NCBI RefSeq assembly: GCF_947486615.1
Contig: NZ_CANKUD010000013.1
Location: 49,385-113,384 of the forward strand
Direction of reading: 5' to 3'
DNA from: an uncultured Modestobacter sp.
GTDB taxonomy: Bacteria > Actinomycetota > Actinomycetes > Mycobacteriales > Geodermatophilaceae
DNA length: 64,000 bases
Within the stretch, counting starts at the first letter, position 1; the number at the start of each line of letters is the position of its first letter. Shown here one piece after another: positions 8,989 to 17,118 of this stretch. Made by a program: the position numbers and the translations under genes. The notes beneath the pieces were generated by a model, which was not told where the DNA came from, did not search any database, and was given only the letters and a program-made list of their open reading frames with translations.

Positions 8989-9221
8989 CAGGTCAGGTCG
9001 TCGAGCGGCGTCCGGGCGGCGTGCTGGGCCAGGGAGTCGAAGTCGTCGTCCCCGTCACCGGCCAGGATCGCCACGTCGCGCGCGGCGACCTGCCGCCGGC
9101 GTTCGCGCTGCAGCGCCCGGCTGACCACGGCCGCGCGGGATTCGGCCTTGCCTTCGAGGACGAGCTGATCGATGAACTGCACGAGCTCCTCGGGGAGCCG
9201 GACGGCGATCTGGGTGCTCAT
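8988..9221 (-). CDS. Ribbon-helix-helix antitoxin of the MazF-type toxin
   Basis: A 77-residue protein starting MSTQIAVRLPEELVQFIDQLV, a beta-strand then helix typical of ribbon-helix-helix DNA-binding antitoxins. RAAVVSRALQRERRR forms the second helix. The acidic tail (GDGDDDFDSLAQHAARTPLDDL) is the likely toxin-neutralising part. Start chosen at ATG 9221, preceded by a CGGTACCGTGGAGT segment holding a GGAG. The open frame extends further upstream but without coding character. It is expected to repress its own promoter together with the toxin. Confidence 0.85.
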   Translation of the reverse strand: MSTQIAVRLPEELVQFIDQLVLEGKAESRAAVVSRALQRERRRQVAARDVAILAGDGDDDFDSLAQHAARTPLDDLT

Positions 9222-9312
9222 GACTCCACGGTACCGCTGTGGGATACAGATTGGGATGCACAGGGATTCCCTCAACGGCAGGTGATCAGCGCGAGCTCCT
9301 CGTCTGACGGCG

Positions 9313-10290
9313 TCATGCGGTGGCCTCGTCGTGCCACCTGCGGACAGCGGCCGAGAAGGCAGGCGCCCACCGGTCGACCGCCAGCAGTGACGCATCGGTG
9401 AGTGCCGGGCGCATGCCGCGCTCCTCGTGGCCGTAGCGAATGAGGTCGCGCAGCAGCTCGGGGGTTCGTTCCGCGTCGAGTTCGTCGGGGTCCAGATCGA
9501 GCAGCTCAGGATCGAGCAACCGGCCGACGTGTCGCGGTGCCCACAGGAGCGGGTCGCCCAGACCGTTGCTCAGTCCGCTCACGAGGACCCGCTCGACCAG
9601 CAGCGGGAGCGGGCCCCGCGTCCACGGACGCCCCCACGGTGAGGTCAGGAACCGGGTGGTGAGCTCGTCGGTGTCGACGTCGTCGAGCCGTCCGGGCACG
9701 GTGGCGTCACCTCCGTCGGGGAAGCGGGACAGCATCCATCGCACGATGCAGCGCTGGCCTCTCCACTGCGCGCTGGTCCTCAGGATCTCGTCGAGCTCCA
9801 CCCCGGTGAACGCAGCGGTGAGGCGGGCGCGGGCGTCGGCCGCACCGACGTCGCGGATGCGCAGATCCGGGTCATCATCTGTGCTCAGCTGGCGCAGGAC
9901 CTCCTCGATCGTCCGCTCGAACACTGCGCCGTCGATGGCCTGGGCTCTCAGTTCGTTGTCGACGCGGACGACGGCGGTGAGCGCGTGGCCGCTCGGGATG
10001 ATGACGCCGAGGACGACGTCGTCGACCTCGCGGAAGGGGTCGATCAGCTCGACTGTCGGATCGGCCGGAGTGGCGAGATGCAGGTCGGCGAGCCAGCGCG
10101 GCACGGTGTGCCGGCGGCCGGCGAGGTCCCGGCAGACCCATCGGCGCAGGTCCGCGTCGTCGGCCAGCGTGGCGATCGCGAGTGCTAGTTCGACCGACCG
10201 ACAGAAATGACTGGTCAGGGGCGGCTGTGCTGCTGCCGCGTCGGTCCGCTGGCCACGACAGTGACCGGGCAGAGAGCTCCAAGCGCTCAC
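9313..10290 (-). CDS. Hypothetical protein
   Basis: An unrecognised protein of up to 325 residues. Sequence with coding character begins around SVELALAIATLADDADLRRW and runs to the end (FSAAVRRWHDEATA). It has long acidic helical stretches and no membrane segments. Blocks such as DLAGRRHTVPRWLADLHLA, DVVLGVIIPSGHALTAVVRVDN and SRFPDGGDATVPGRLDD are well conserved looking. No ATG exists at a sensible place. GTG 10290 is the only good start, and it overlaps the TGA of the vapC relic. The N-terminus may therefore have been replaced or damaged. Confidence 0.55.
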   Translation of the reverse strand: MSAWSSLPGHCRGQRTDAAAAQPPLTSHFCRSVELALAIATLADDADLRRWVCRDLAGRRHTVPRWLADLHLATPADPTVELIDPFREVDDVVLGVIIPSGHALTAVVRVDNELRAQAIDGAVFERTIEEVLRQLSTDDDPDLRIRDVGAADARARLTAAFTGVELDEILRTSAQWRGQRCIVRWMLSRFPDGGDATVPGRLDDVDTDELTTRFLTSPWGRPWTRGPLPLLVERVLVSGLSNGLGDPLLWAPRHVGRLLDPELLDLDPDELDAERTPELLRDLIRYGHEERGMRPALTDASLLAVDRWAPAFSAAVRRWHDEATA

Positions 10291-10418
10291 CCCATTCCGA
10301 TGTCGGCGGTGACCAGGGCGCAGCCCAGTGCCTCGGCCGGGACGAGGTGCCTGGCGCCATGCACCGAGACGTTCTGCCGGAGCGCCCAGACGCGCGCAGG
10401 TACAGGTCCGGCATGAGG
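10287..10418 (-). pseudogene. Relic of a VapC PIN-domain toxin (C-terminal part)
   Basis: This reading frame (43 codons and a TGA) contains ARVWALRQNVSVHGA followed by AEALGCALVTADIGMG. It lines up with the C-terminal PIN-domain core of VapC toxins (RVWALRxNxSxYDAxYVALAEALGxxLVTADxRLA). The conserved Asp of the YDA motif is Gly here (HGA), and the frame has neither a start nor the N-terminal half. It is too short to be annotated as a gene and is best read as debris of a lost VapBC module. Confidence 0.75.
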
Positions 10419-10454
10419 CGATCCGGCACGGATGCGTCGGGCTGCGCATCCGTC

Positions 10455-10895
10455 TCATGCGCCGGGCCACGCGCGGCGGGGGAGGAGCGGAACGGTGGTC
10501 TTCCCGTCGTGGAGGTGCAGGCTGCAGTCGAGACCATCACGCCCGCGCACGATCGACTCGAGGGCGGTGCACCAGGCGGCGTCGTCCGGGGTGGGCTGCG
10601 TGGGCCCGGGCCGCTCCAGGCACATGGCCAGGTGCAGGTCCAGCGGGTCGACGTCCTCGGTGTCGACCACCACGGAGTGCAGATCGGCGAGCGCGCCGAT
10701 CACCGCCCGGTCGGGTTCGGCCGGGAGCTCCTCGACCGGGATGAGCAGGTGGACCATCGTGCCGTCGTTCCGCAGCCAGGCCAGGAACAGCCGGCGCTGG
10801 GACGGCGGCCCGTCGAGTGCCAGCAGGCCCTGCCACCGAGCGGTGAGCTCGGCGTCGCTGGTCACCGGGACGTCAGGGTGCAGTCGGGTCTCCAT
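10455..10895 (-). CDS. Hypothetical protein
   Basis: A 146-residue soluble protein starting METRLHPDVPVTSDAELTARWQGLL. It has alternating strand and helix patterns (RRLFLAWLRNDGTMVHLLIPVEELP, ALADLHSVVVDTEDVDPLDLHLAMCLERPGP) but no motif I recognise. ATG 10895 was chosen because coding character starts there. The open frame continues upstream to 11033 but overlaps the divergent GIY-YIG gene. Possibly a small accessory gene like its neighbours. Confidence 0.6.
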   Translation of the reverse strand: METRLHPDVPVTSDAELTARWQGLLALDGPPSQRRLFLAWLRNDGTMVHLLIPVEELPAEPDRAVIGALADLHSVVVDTEDVDPLDLHLAMCLERPGPTQPTPDDAAWCTALESIVRGRDGLDCSLHLHDGKTTVPLLPRRAWPGA

Positions 10896-10977
10896 GGCCG
10901 AGGACTCTGCCGCGCAGCGGCCCGTTCCCGCTGGCGTCGTCCACAGGCTGATCGCGTCGTGCCGTTGACTGGGGAGC

Positions 10978-11523
10978 ATGGACGACGTGACCGCCGCGCT
11001 CCGCTCGGAGCCGGTTTCCCTGGAGCAGGTCAAGGTCGAGCTCCCGGCTGCGCCCGGGCTCTACGCCTGGTGGGGGCGGTTCGGCGCGCTGCCCGGCATC
11101 TCCGGGCCGCGGCACCCGGAAGTCGCGCTGCAGTTGCTGTACGTGGGCATCGCGCCGAACGGGGCGGCGTCGCAGGCCACGTTGCGCAGCCGGGTGGTGG
11201 GTGACCACGTCCGCGGGACGACGGGTTCCTCGACGCTGCGCCGCTCGCTCGCGGCGCTGCTGAGCGAGCAGCAGGGCTGGCGCAGCCGGTGGACGACGCG
11301 GCCGGTGCTGGTGAACGCCGACGAGCTCCGGCTGTCGGAGTGGATGGGGGAGAAGCTGCGGCTGACCTGGGCCGAGCACCCGGAGCCGTGGACGCTGGAG
11401 GCCGCGGTCATCGCCGAGCTGGAGCCGCCGCTCAACCAGGCCGACAACGCCACCCACCCGCTGTTCTCGTACCTGCGGGACGCTCGGAAGCAGTGGCGCG
11501 AGCAGGCACGTGGCGATGCGTAG
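10978..11523 (+). CDS. GIY-YIG nuclease-like protein
   Basis: A 181-residue protein with the GIY-YIG layout. GLYAWW (residues ~25-30) is the GIY strand and LLYVGIAP (~52-59) the YIG strand. LRSRVVGDH supplies the Arg and His, AVIAELEPPLNQADN the metal-binding Glu and the Asn. The C-terminus is basic (RDARKQWREQARGDA). The family cleaves DNA with one Glu-bound metal ion, and all key residues appear to be present. A second, decayed copy of its last 36 codons lies beyond the fic gene at 12928-13035. Confidence 0.75.
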   Translation: MDDVTAALRSEPVSLEQVKVELPAAPGLYAWWGRFGALPGISGPRHPEVALQLLYVGIAPNGAASQATLRSRVVGDHVRGTTGSSTLRRSLAALLSEQQGWRSRWTTRPVLVNADELRLSEWMGEKLRLTWAEHPEPWTLEAAVIAELEPPLNQADNATHPLFSYLRDARKQWREQARGDA

Positions 11524-11543
11524 GGGAGCGATTGCGCCGCCGG

Positions 11544-12836
11544 TCAGTCTCGGGGCACAGCGGGAACGGGCCGGTTGGGTTCGGAGATCCGGGTGTCCCA
11601 CCGGGTGCTCGCCAGCTGCCGCTCGGCGTGTGTAACGAGGGAGAAGACATCGGTGGCGGTGTAGCCGGTCGTCCCGCGTTCCACCGATCGGCGCGAGAGG
11701 ATCCCGGCGTCCGCGAGTTCCTCCAGGGCCGCCCGGGCGGGTGGGAACGAGACGCCCAACCGCCGCTGCGCCGTGCGTGCGGTGAGGACGGGGACCTCGG
11801 GCAGCGTACGGAGCAGCCTGTACGTCGCCGAGTCGGTTCGTGGCGTCTCCCGGAGGCCGTGCGCAGTCCGGTGGTCGGCCAGCTTCTTCTCCCACTCCGT
11901 CTGCAGTTCAGCGACCTGCCCGACGAAGGCCCGTGCCTGCTCGGCGGCGACCGTCGTCGCGTCGAGGAAGACGTCCAGCCAGGCGGTGACGGCCGCGGCC
12001 GCCTCCGGGCTGTCGGGCGACATCGAGTACCGGTAGGCGGTCAGGCCGTCGACGTAGCCGCGGCGCAGCGTGGCCAGCACCAGGCTGACGGGGAGGACGG
12101 CGCTGGGAGTCAGGCCGCGGCGGGTGAGCACGGTGTGGATGAGAGCTCGGCCGACGCGGCCGTTGCCGTCGGTGAACGGATGGATCGTCTCGAACTGCGC
12201 GTGCACGATGCCGGCCTGGACGAGCGGTGCGTGCACCGATCCGTTCATGTAGTCGACGAGGTCGGCCATCAGGTCGGGAACGAGCTCGGGTGGCGGAGGG
12301 ACGTAGTCGGCGGACAGCGGGTGCCAGTTCGACCCACCCACCCAGTTCTGCACGTCGCGGAGGCCGTGATGCTTCTCCTCGGGCAGCAGTGCCCGGTGCA
12401 GCGCTTCGATGTCGGCGACCGTGACTTGCGCCGCGGACGCGAGGTCGTCACCGGCCCGGCGGAGGATGGTGATGTTGTTCGCCACCAGCCGGGCCTGGTC
12501 ACTGAAGCCACGAACGTCCTCGTCCTGGGCGAGCTCGGCCAGGGCCACCTGCTGTGGGGAGGGGGTGATCCCTTCGATCAGCGAGCTGGCGATGGCCTCG
12601 GAGCGGAGGAGGAAGCGCGACAACCCCTCGAGTCCCTGGGCTCCGGGTCCGGTGCCCAGTTCACGGACGGCTCGCTCTGCGACGGTGGCTCGCTGAGCGG
12701 TGTCGCGAGACATGCCCAGCGGGCGGGTGGTGACCAGGTCGGGCGCGTACTGCCGGTAGGAGTCGAACTGTCGGTCGGCTCGAGGGACCATGCTGAGGTC
12801 CGCGTGCTCCCACTCCGCATCCAGCCAGATCGCCAT
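11544..12836 (-). CDS. Fic family protein (AMP-transferase type)
   Basis: A 430-residue Fic protein. The active loop HPFTDGNGRVGRALIH matches HPFxxGNGRxxR exactly. The N-terminal SSLIEG matches the (S/T)xxxE(G/N) self-inhibition motif, so it is a class II Fic in which an internal helix blocks ATP. A winged-helix region at ~350-410 (LTARTAQRRLGVSFPPARAALEEL) could bind DNA, as in the Fic_N/DUF4172 type. The target protein is unknown. It is framed by the GIY-YIG gene and by a duplicated remnant of that gene. Confidence 0.93.
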   Translation of the reverse strand: MAIWLDAEWEHADLSMVPRADRQFDSYRQYAPDLVTTRPLGMSRDTAQRATVAERAVRELGTGPGAQGLEGLSRFLLRSEAIASSLIEGITPSPQQVALAELAQDEDVRGFSDQARLVANNITILRRAGDDLASAAQVTVADIEALHRALLPEEKHHGLRDVQNWVGGSNWHPLSADYVPPPPELVPDLMADLVDYMNGSVHAPLVQAGIVHAQFETIHPFTDGNGRVGRALIHTVLTRRGLTPSAVLPVSLVLATLRRGYVDGLTAYRYSMSPDSPEAAAAVTAWLDVFLDATTVAAEQARAFVGQVAELQTEWEKKLADHRTAHGLRETPRTDSATYRLLRTLPEVPVLTARTAQRRLGVSFPPARAALEELADAGILSRRSVERGTTGYTATDVFSLVTHAERQLASTRWDTRISEPNRPVPAVPRD

Positions 12837-12927
12837 GAGGACAACCTTTCATGACGGCGCCGACTGTTAAAGCATCACACGCGATCCTTTGACGGTCGTC
12901 GAGGTTGTGAAGGTCTATCTGCGTGGT

Positions 12928-13035
12928 GGACTGGAGCCGCCGCTCAACCAGGCCGACAACGCCACCCACCCGCTGCACCCGTTCGTGCGCGATGCCCGCA
13001 AACGCTGGCGGAACGCAGCGCGCGGCGACGCGTGA
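12928..13035 (+). pseudogene. Duplicated C-terminal remnant of the GIY-YIG gene
   Basis: Thirty-five codons plus stop read GGLEPPLNQADNATHPLHPF and then VRDARKRWRNAARGDA. The intact gene at 10978-11523 ends AELEPPLNQADNATHPL-FSYL-RDARKQWREQARGDA. The two copies agree over ELEPP/GLEPP to the last residue with a handful of changes. No start or N-terminal part exists here. The remnant marks an old duplication around the fic gene. Confidence 0.85.
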
Positions 13036-13084
13036 TGTCCCGCTCCCGACCGCATCAGGAGCCTGAGCTGCGATGAGCGAGAGG

Positions 13085-13981
13085 TCAGGCCCCCGCGACG
13101 AGCAGCGCCGCGGCCAGGTCGTCGGCGAAGCTCTCCACCACCGGCGGCAACCGCCGGCCGGCCTGGGCCTGCACCTGCAGGGTGCGCCGGGACAGTTCGG
13201 CGCCCTCCAGCGGCACCGCCACCAGCCCCTCCGCGTCGGTCGGCAGCGAGACCGCGCCGAGGATCGCGACGGCGTCGGCGTCTCGGACGAAGCGGAGGGC
13301 GGCCTCGGAGGCGTCGCAGACGAAGACCGGGTCGAGCAGGCAGCCGGCGGCGGCGCAGGCGAGGTCGACCAGGGCCCGGCTGGTGGTGGACGTGGACGGC
13401 AGCACCAGCGGCAGCCCGGCGAGCTCCGCCAGCGGGACCGAGGCGCGACCGGCGAGCGGCGAGCCGGTGCCCACGACGGCGGTCAGCGGGGCGGGCTGGG
13501 CGTGCAGCACGCGCACGTCGGCGTCCGCGACGATCGTGAAGGTCACCCCGAGGTCGCAGGCGCCGTCCCGGACCCGCTGGGTGGCCACTCCGGGAGCGGT
13601 GACGGCGAGGGCGAACTGGACGTCGGGACGGCGACGGCGGAACCCGGCGACCACCCGGGGGATGAGGTCGTGCCCCGGGCCGTCGCTGGCCGCGATCCGG
13701 ATGACCGGTCCGGGGGTGCGGCGCTGGCGGACCTCGTCGGCCACGGCCGTGGCGTCGGCCACCGCGCGCCGCGCGTACCCGGCGAAGGCGTGCCCGGCCG
13801 GGGTGGGCACCATCCCGGTGGCCTGCCGCTCGAACAGCGGCGTGCCCAGCTCGCGTTCGAGCCGGGTGAGCTGGCGGCTGACCGCCGACGCCGCCACGTA
13901 CAGCCGCCGGGCCGCCTCGTTGACCGAGGAGGTGCCGTAGACGGCGAGGAAGTAGGTCAGCGCAGGATCGACCAGGGGCAC
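13085..13981 (-). CDS. LysR family transcriptional regulator
   Basis: A 298-residue LysR-type regulator. The N-terminal winged helix reads SVNEAARRLYVAASAVSRQLTRLERELGTPLFER (parts: AARRLYVAASAVSRQL, LERELGTPLFER). The remainder is a two-lobe effector-binding domain (PVIRIAASDGPGHDLIPRVV onward). GTG 13981 is the start; no good ribosome site precedes it, so the mRNA may be leaderless. It diverges from the M20 peptidase and MHS-carrier genes and probably controls them through the palindrome at 14006-14022. Confidence 0.92.
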   Translation of the reverse strand: MPLVDPALTYFLAVYGTSSVNEAARRLYVAASAVSRQLTRLERELGTPLFERQATGMVPTPAGHAFAGYARRAVADATAVADEVRQRRTPGPVIRIAASDGPGHDLIPRVVAGFRRRRPDVQFALAVTAPGVATQRVRDGACDLGVTFTIVADADVRVLHAQPAPLTAVVGTGSPLAGRASVPLAELAGLPLVLPSTSTTSRALVDLACAAAGCLLDPVFVCDASEAALRFVRDADAVAILGAVSLPTDAEGLVAVPLEGAELSRRTLQVQAQAGRRLPPVVESFADDLAAALLVAGA

Positions 13982-14005
13982 GCGACCACGCTAGCGAGCT
14001 GCACC

Positions 14006-14022
14006 GTTGCCGCTGCGGCAAC
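14006..14022. promoter_or_regulatory. Perfect palindrome, likely LysR operator
   Basis: GTTGCCGC-T-GCGGCAAC is a perfect 8+1+8 palindrome. Its core TTGCCGCTGCGGCAA fits the T-N11-A rule of LysR recognition sites. It lies 25 bp upstream of the lysR start and 71 bp upstream of the peptidase start. A second, wider repeat (CAGGGGC 14042-14048, GCCCCTG 14071-14077) is nearer the peptidase gene. Confidence 0.7.
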
Positions 14023-14092
14023 GCGGGTGCTCGATCATCGGCAGGGGCCAGCTGTTGTCCCTGTCGTCCTGCCCCTGACAGCGTTCCGGGGC

Positions 14093-15511
14093 ATGACGCG
14101 ACGTGCAGCCCTGGACGGCGCCACCGCCGTCTTCGACTCCGGGGACTTCCTCGCCCAGCTGCGCCGCCGGGTGGCCCACCCCTCCGAGAGCGCCTTCCCC
14201 GAGCGGGAGGGCGCGCTGCGCGCCTACCTCGACGAGGAGATCGTGCCGGCGGTCGAGGCGATGGGCTTCACGGCCCGGATCCTGGAGAACCCGGTGTCCC
14301 CCCGGCACCGGTTCCTGGTCGCCACCCGCGTCGAGGACGACGAGCTGCCCACCGTGCTCACCTACGGCCACGGCGACGTGCAGCCCGCGCACGCCGACCA
14401 GTGGCGCGACGACCTGGACCCCTGGCAGGTCACCGTGGACGGCGAGCGCTGGTACGGCCGCGGGGTGGCCGACAACAAGGGCCAGCACACCGTGAACCTG
14501 GTCGCGCTGGAGCAGGTGCTCGCCGCCCGCGGTGGCCGGCTGGGCTACAACGTCACGCTGCTGCTGGACATGGGGGAGGAGTTCGGCTCGCCTGGCCTGA
14601 CCGAGCTGTGCGCGCGGGAGTCGGAGCTGCTGGCCGCCGACCTGCTGATCGGCTCGGACGGGCCGCGGGTGGCCGCCGACCGGCCGACGGTGTTCCTCGG
14701 CACCCGGGGGTCGGTGAACCTGACGCTGCGGGTGCACTCCCGGGAGGAGGCGCACCACTCGGGCAACTGGGGCGGGGTGCTGGTGAACCCGGCGATCCGG
14801 CTGGCGCACGCGCTGGGCGCCCTGGTCGACGCGCACGGCCGGCTGCTGGTCGAGGCGCTGCGCCCGGAGGGCGTCCCGGAGCCGGTGCGGCGCGCGCTGG
14901 CCGACATCCCGGTGGACCAGGGGCCGGACAGCCCTCGGCTGGACCCGGAGTGGGGCGAGCCGGGGCTGACCCCGAGCGAGCGGCTGTTCGGCTGGAACAC
15001 CCTGGAGGTGCTGGCGATGAAGGCCGGCGACCCGGACGGGCCGGTCAACGCGATCCCGCCGTCGGCCCGGGCCCACTGCCAGCTGCGCTGCGTCGTCGGC
15101 ACCGACGTCGCGGGGGTGGGGGACGCCGTCCGGGCGCACCTGGTGGAGCGGGGCTTCGCCGACGTCGAGGTCGAGGTCGAGCACGTGATGGCGCCGACCC
15201 GGCTGGACCCGCAGGACCCCTGGGTGGCCTGGACGCTGGCCAGCCTAGAGCGCAGCACCGGCCGGCCGCCGGCGCTGCTGCCCAACCTGGGCGGCTCGCT
15301 GCCGAACAACCCCTTCGTGGAGGTGCTGGGCCTGCCCACCGTGTGGGTGCCGCACTCCTACCCGGGGTGCGCGCAGCACGCGCCCGACGAGCACCTGCCC
15401 GCGCCACTGGTGCGTGAGGCGCTGCAGGTGATGGCCGGGCTGTGGTGGGACCTCGGTGAGCTCACCAGCTGGCCGCCGGCAGCTTCCGACGACGAGGGGA
15501 ACGCACCATGA
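14093..15511 (+). CDS. M20 family metallopeptidase (dipeptidase/deacylase)
   Basis: A 472-residue M20 amidohydrolase. The zinc motifs are visible: TYGHGDVQP, RGVADNKGQHT, the catalytic LLLDMGEEFGS pair and the dimerisation domain LGTRGSVNLTLRVHSREEAHHSG. The final zinc ligand region HSYPGCAQHAPDEH closes the site. Such enzymes remove terminal residues from peptides or deacylate amino-acid conjugates. Its TGA overlaps the ATG of the following carrier (ATGA), so product uptake and cleavage are probably linked. Start ATG 14093 fits the usual N-terminus. Confidence 0.9.
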   Translation: MTRRAALDGATAVFDSGDFLAQLRRRVAHPSESAFPEREGALRAYLDEEIVPAVEAMGFTARILENPVSPRHRFLVATRVEDDELPTVLTYGHGDVQPAHADQWRDDLDPWQVTVDGERWYGRGVADNKGQHTVNLVALEQVLAARGGRLGYNVTLLLDMGEEFGSPGLTELCARESELLAADLLIGSDGPRVAADRPTVFLGTRGSVNLTLRVHSREEAHHSGNWGGVLVNPAIRLAHALGALVDAHGRLLVEALRPEGVPEPVRRALADIPVDQGPDSPRLDPEWGEPGLTPSERLFGWNTLEVLAMKAGDPDGPVNAIPPSARAHCQLRCVVGTDVAGVGDAVRAHLVERGFADVEVEVEHVMAPTRLDPQDPWVAWTLASLERSTGRPPALLPNLGGSLPNNPFVEVLGLPTVWVPHSYPGCAQHAPDEHLPAPLVREALQVMAGLWWDLGELTSWPPAASDDEGNAP

Positions 15512-16806
15512 CCGCGACCAGCTCTGCCCCGAGCAGCCCGGCGGCGAAGCCGGCACCGAGCGCGGCGCGGGTGATCACCGCGGCGTGCGTCGGCAACGCC
15601 CTCGAGTGGTACGACATCGCCGTCTACAGCTACTTCGCGGTGTACATCTCGCGGGCGTTCTTCGACAACAGCGATCCGGCGGTCGGGCTGCTGCTGACGC
15701 TGGGCACGTTCGCGGTGTCGTTCCTGATCCGGCCGATCGGGGCGATGGTGCTCGGCGGCTACGCCGACCGGGCCGGGCGGACGCCGGCGCTGTCGCTCTC
15801 GCTGGGCCTGATGGTGCTGGGCACGTTGCTGATCTGCATCATGCCGACGTACGCCTCGATCGGCGTGCTCGCCTCGATCGGCATCCTGGTGGCGCGGTTG
15901 ATCCAGGGCTTCGCCGCCGGGGGTGAGTTCGGCAGCGCGACGGCGATGATGGTCGAGCACCTGCCGGGCCGGCGCGGGTTCGCCGCGAGCTGGCAGTTCA
16001 CCAGCCAGGCGGCGAGCGCGCTGATCGCCGCGGTGCTGGGCACCGTGCTGACCACGACGATGAGCGAGGAGACGCTCGACTCGTGGGGCTTCCGCATCCC
16101 GTTCATCGTCGGGCTGCTGGTGGGCCCGGTGGGCATCTACATCCGCCGGCACGTGCCCGAGCCCGAGCCGACGGCCGAGGCGCTGGCCGACACCAGGGTG
16201 AAGACGCCGGTGCGGGACGTGCTGCGCGAGCACAAGGTGGCGGTGCTGCTGACCATCGGCGCGCTGGCGGCGACCACCTGCCTGAACTACATGATCACCT
16301 ACATCCCGACCTACGCGATCGACACCCTGGAGCTGCCGTCGTCCTCGGGCTTCATCGCGACGGTGGTGGGCGCGGTGGTGCTGCTGCTGGTGACGCCGCT
16401 GTCCGGGCACCTGTCCGACCGGTTCGGGCCGGTGCCGCTGATGCTGCCGGCGGCCGCGGCGGTGCTGGTGCTCATCTACGGGTTGTTCTCGTTCATGGTG
16501 GCCGCGCCCGGGGTGGGCGTGCTGGTGCTGGTGGTCGGGGTCATGGCGCTGCTCAAGGGCACCTACTTCGGGCCGCTGGGCGGGCTGATGGCCGGGCTGT
16601 TCCCGACCCGGGTGCGGGCCACCGGGATGGCGGTGGGCTACAACATCGGCGTCGCGATCTTCGGCGGGTTCACCCCGCTGGTGGCGCAGTGGCTGCTCGG
16701 CTCCACCGGCAACGACGCCGCCCCGGCCTTCTGGGTGATGGTCGCCGCGGTGGCCAGCATCTCGGCCCTGGTCGTCTGCCGGAAGCGCGTCCCGCGCCGC
16801 GACTGA
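15508..16806 (+). CDS. MFS carrier, metabolite:H+ symporter (MHS) type
   Basis: A 432-residue MFS protein. ACVGNALEWYDIAVYSYFAV is the hallmark start of MHS carriers such as ProP and KgtP. GGYADRAGRTPALSLSL is the helix 2-3 loop, and RLIQGFAAGGEFGSATAMMVEHLPGRRGF (ends RLIQGFAAGGEFG, GRRGF) another MHS signature. It should import an organic acid, betaine or dipeptide-like conjugate with protons. The overlap with the M20 peptidase suggests the carrier brings in that enzyme's substrate. Confidence 0.92.
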   Translation: MTATSSAPSSPAAKPAPSAARVITAACVGNALEWYDIAVYSYFAVYISRAFFDNSDPAVGLLLTLGTFAVSFLIRPIGAMVLGGYADRAGRTPALSLSLGLMVLGTLLICIMPTYASIGVLASIGILVARLIQGFAAGGEFGSATAMMVEHLPGRRGFAASWQFTSQAASALIAAVLGTVLTTTMSEETLDSWGFRIPFIVGLLVGPVGIYIRRHVPEPEPTAEALADTRVKTPVRDVLREHKVAVLLTIGALAATTCLNYMITYIPTYAIDTLELPSSSGFIATVVGAVVLLLVTPLSGHLSDRFGPVPLMLPAAAAVLVLIYGLFSFMVAAPGVGVLVLVVGVMALLKGTYFGPLGGLMAGLFPTRVRATGMAVGYNIGVAIFGGFTPLVAQWLLGSTGNDAAPAFWVMVAAVASISALVVCRKRVPRRD

Positions 16807-17118
16807 GGGTGGGCTCGGCGCCGGGCACCCAAGCTGTCGGAGCAGCTAGGTCGGTCGATCGGCGCTCGATGCTGCAACCGACAGGGTCAGCTCCTCGGTG
16901 CCGGCAGAGTCGGCCGCGGTGGCGGCTTGCATCTGGGCTGTGAAAGGCGGCGACCGGAAGCTGTGGCAGGTCGCGAAAGGCGGTCGGTCACTATGCCCAA
17001 TCGCCGGGGAGCAGCTCCGAAGGGCCCTCGACGCCGAGCTCGCGGGCGCCCAGACAGGCCAGTGCGGGTTGGACAGCACCGGCCCATCACCGAAGAGCCG
17101 TCCTGGCCAGGCTCGCAG
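16807..17118. other. Intergenic region before the restriction island, no gene seen
   Basis: 312 bp between the carrier gene and the first island gene. Small open frames here lack convincing coding character. A weak GGGTG/CACCC inverted repeat follows the carrier stop (about 16807-16831). No tRNA, integrase piece or clear att repeat was found that would mark the island edge. Confidence 0.4.
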
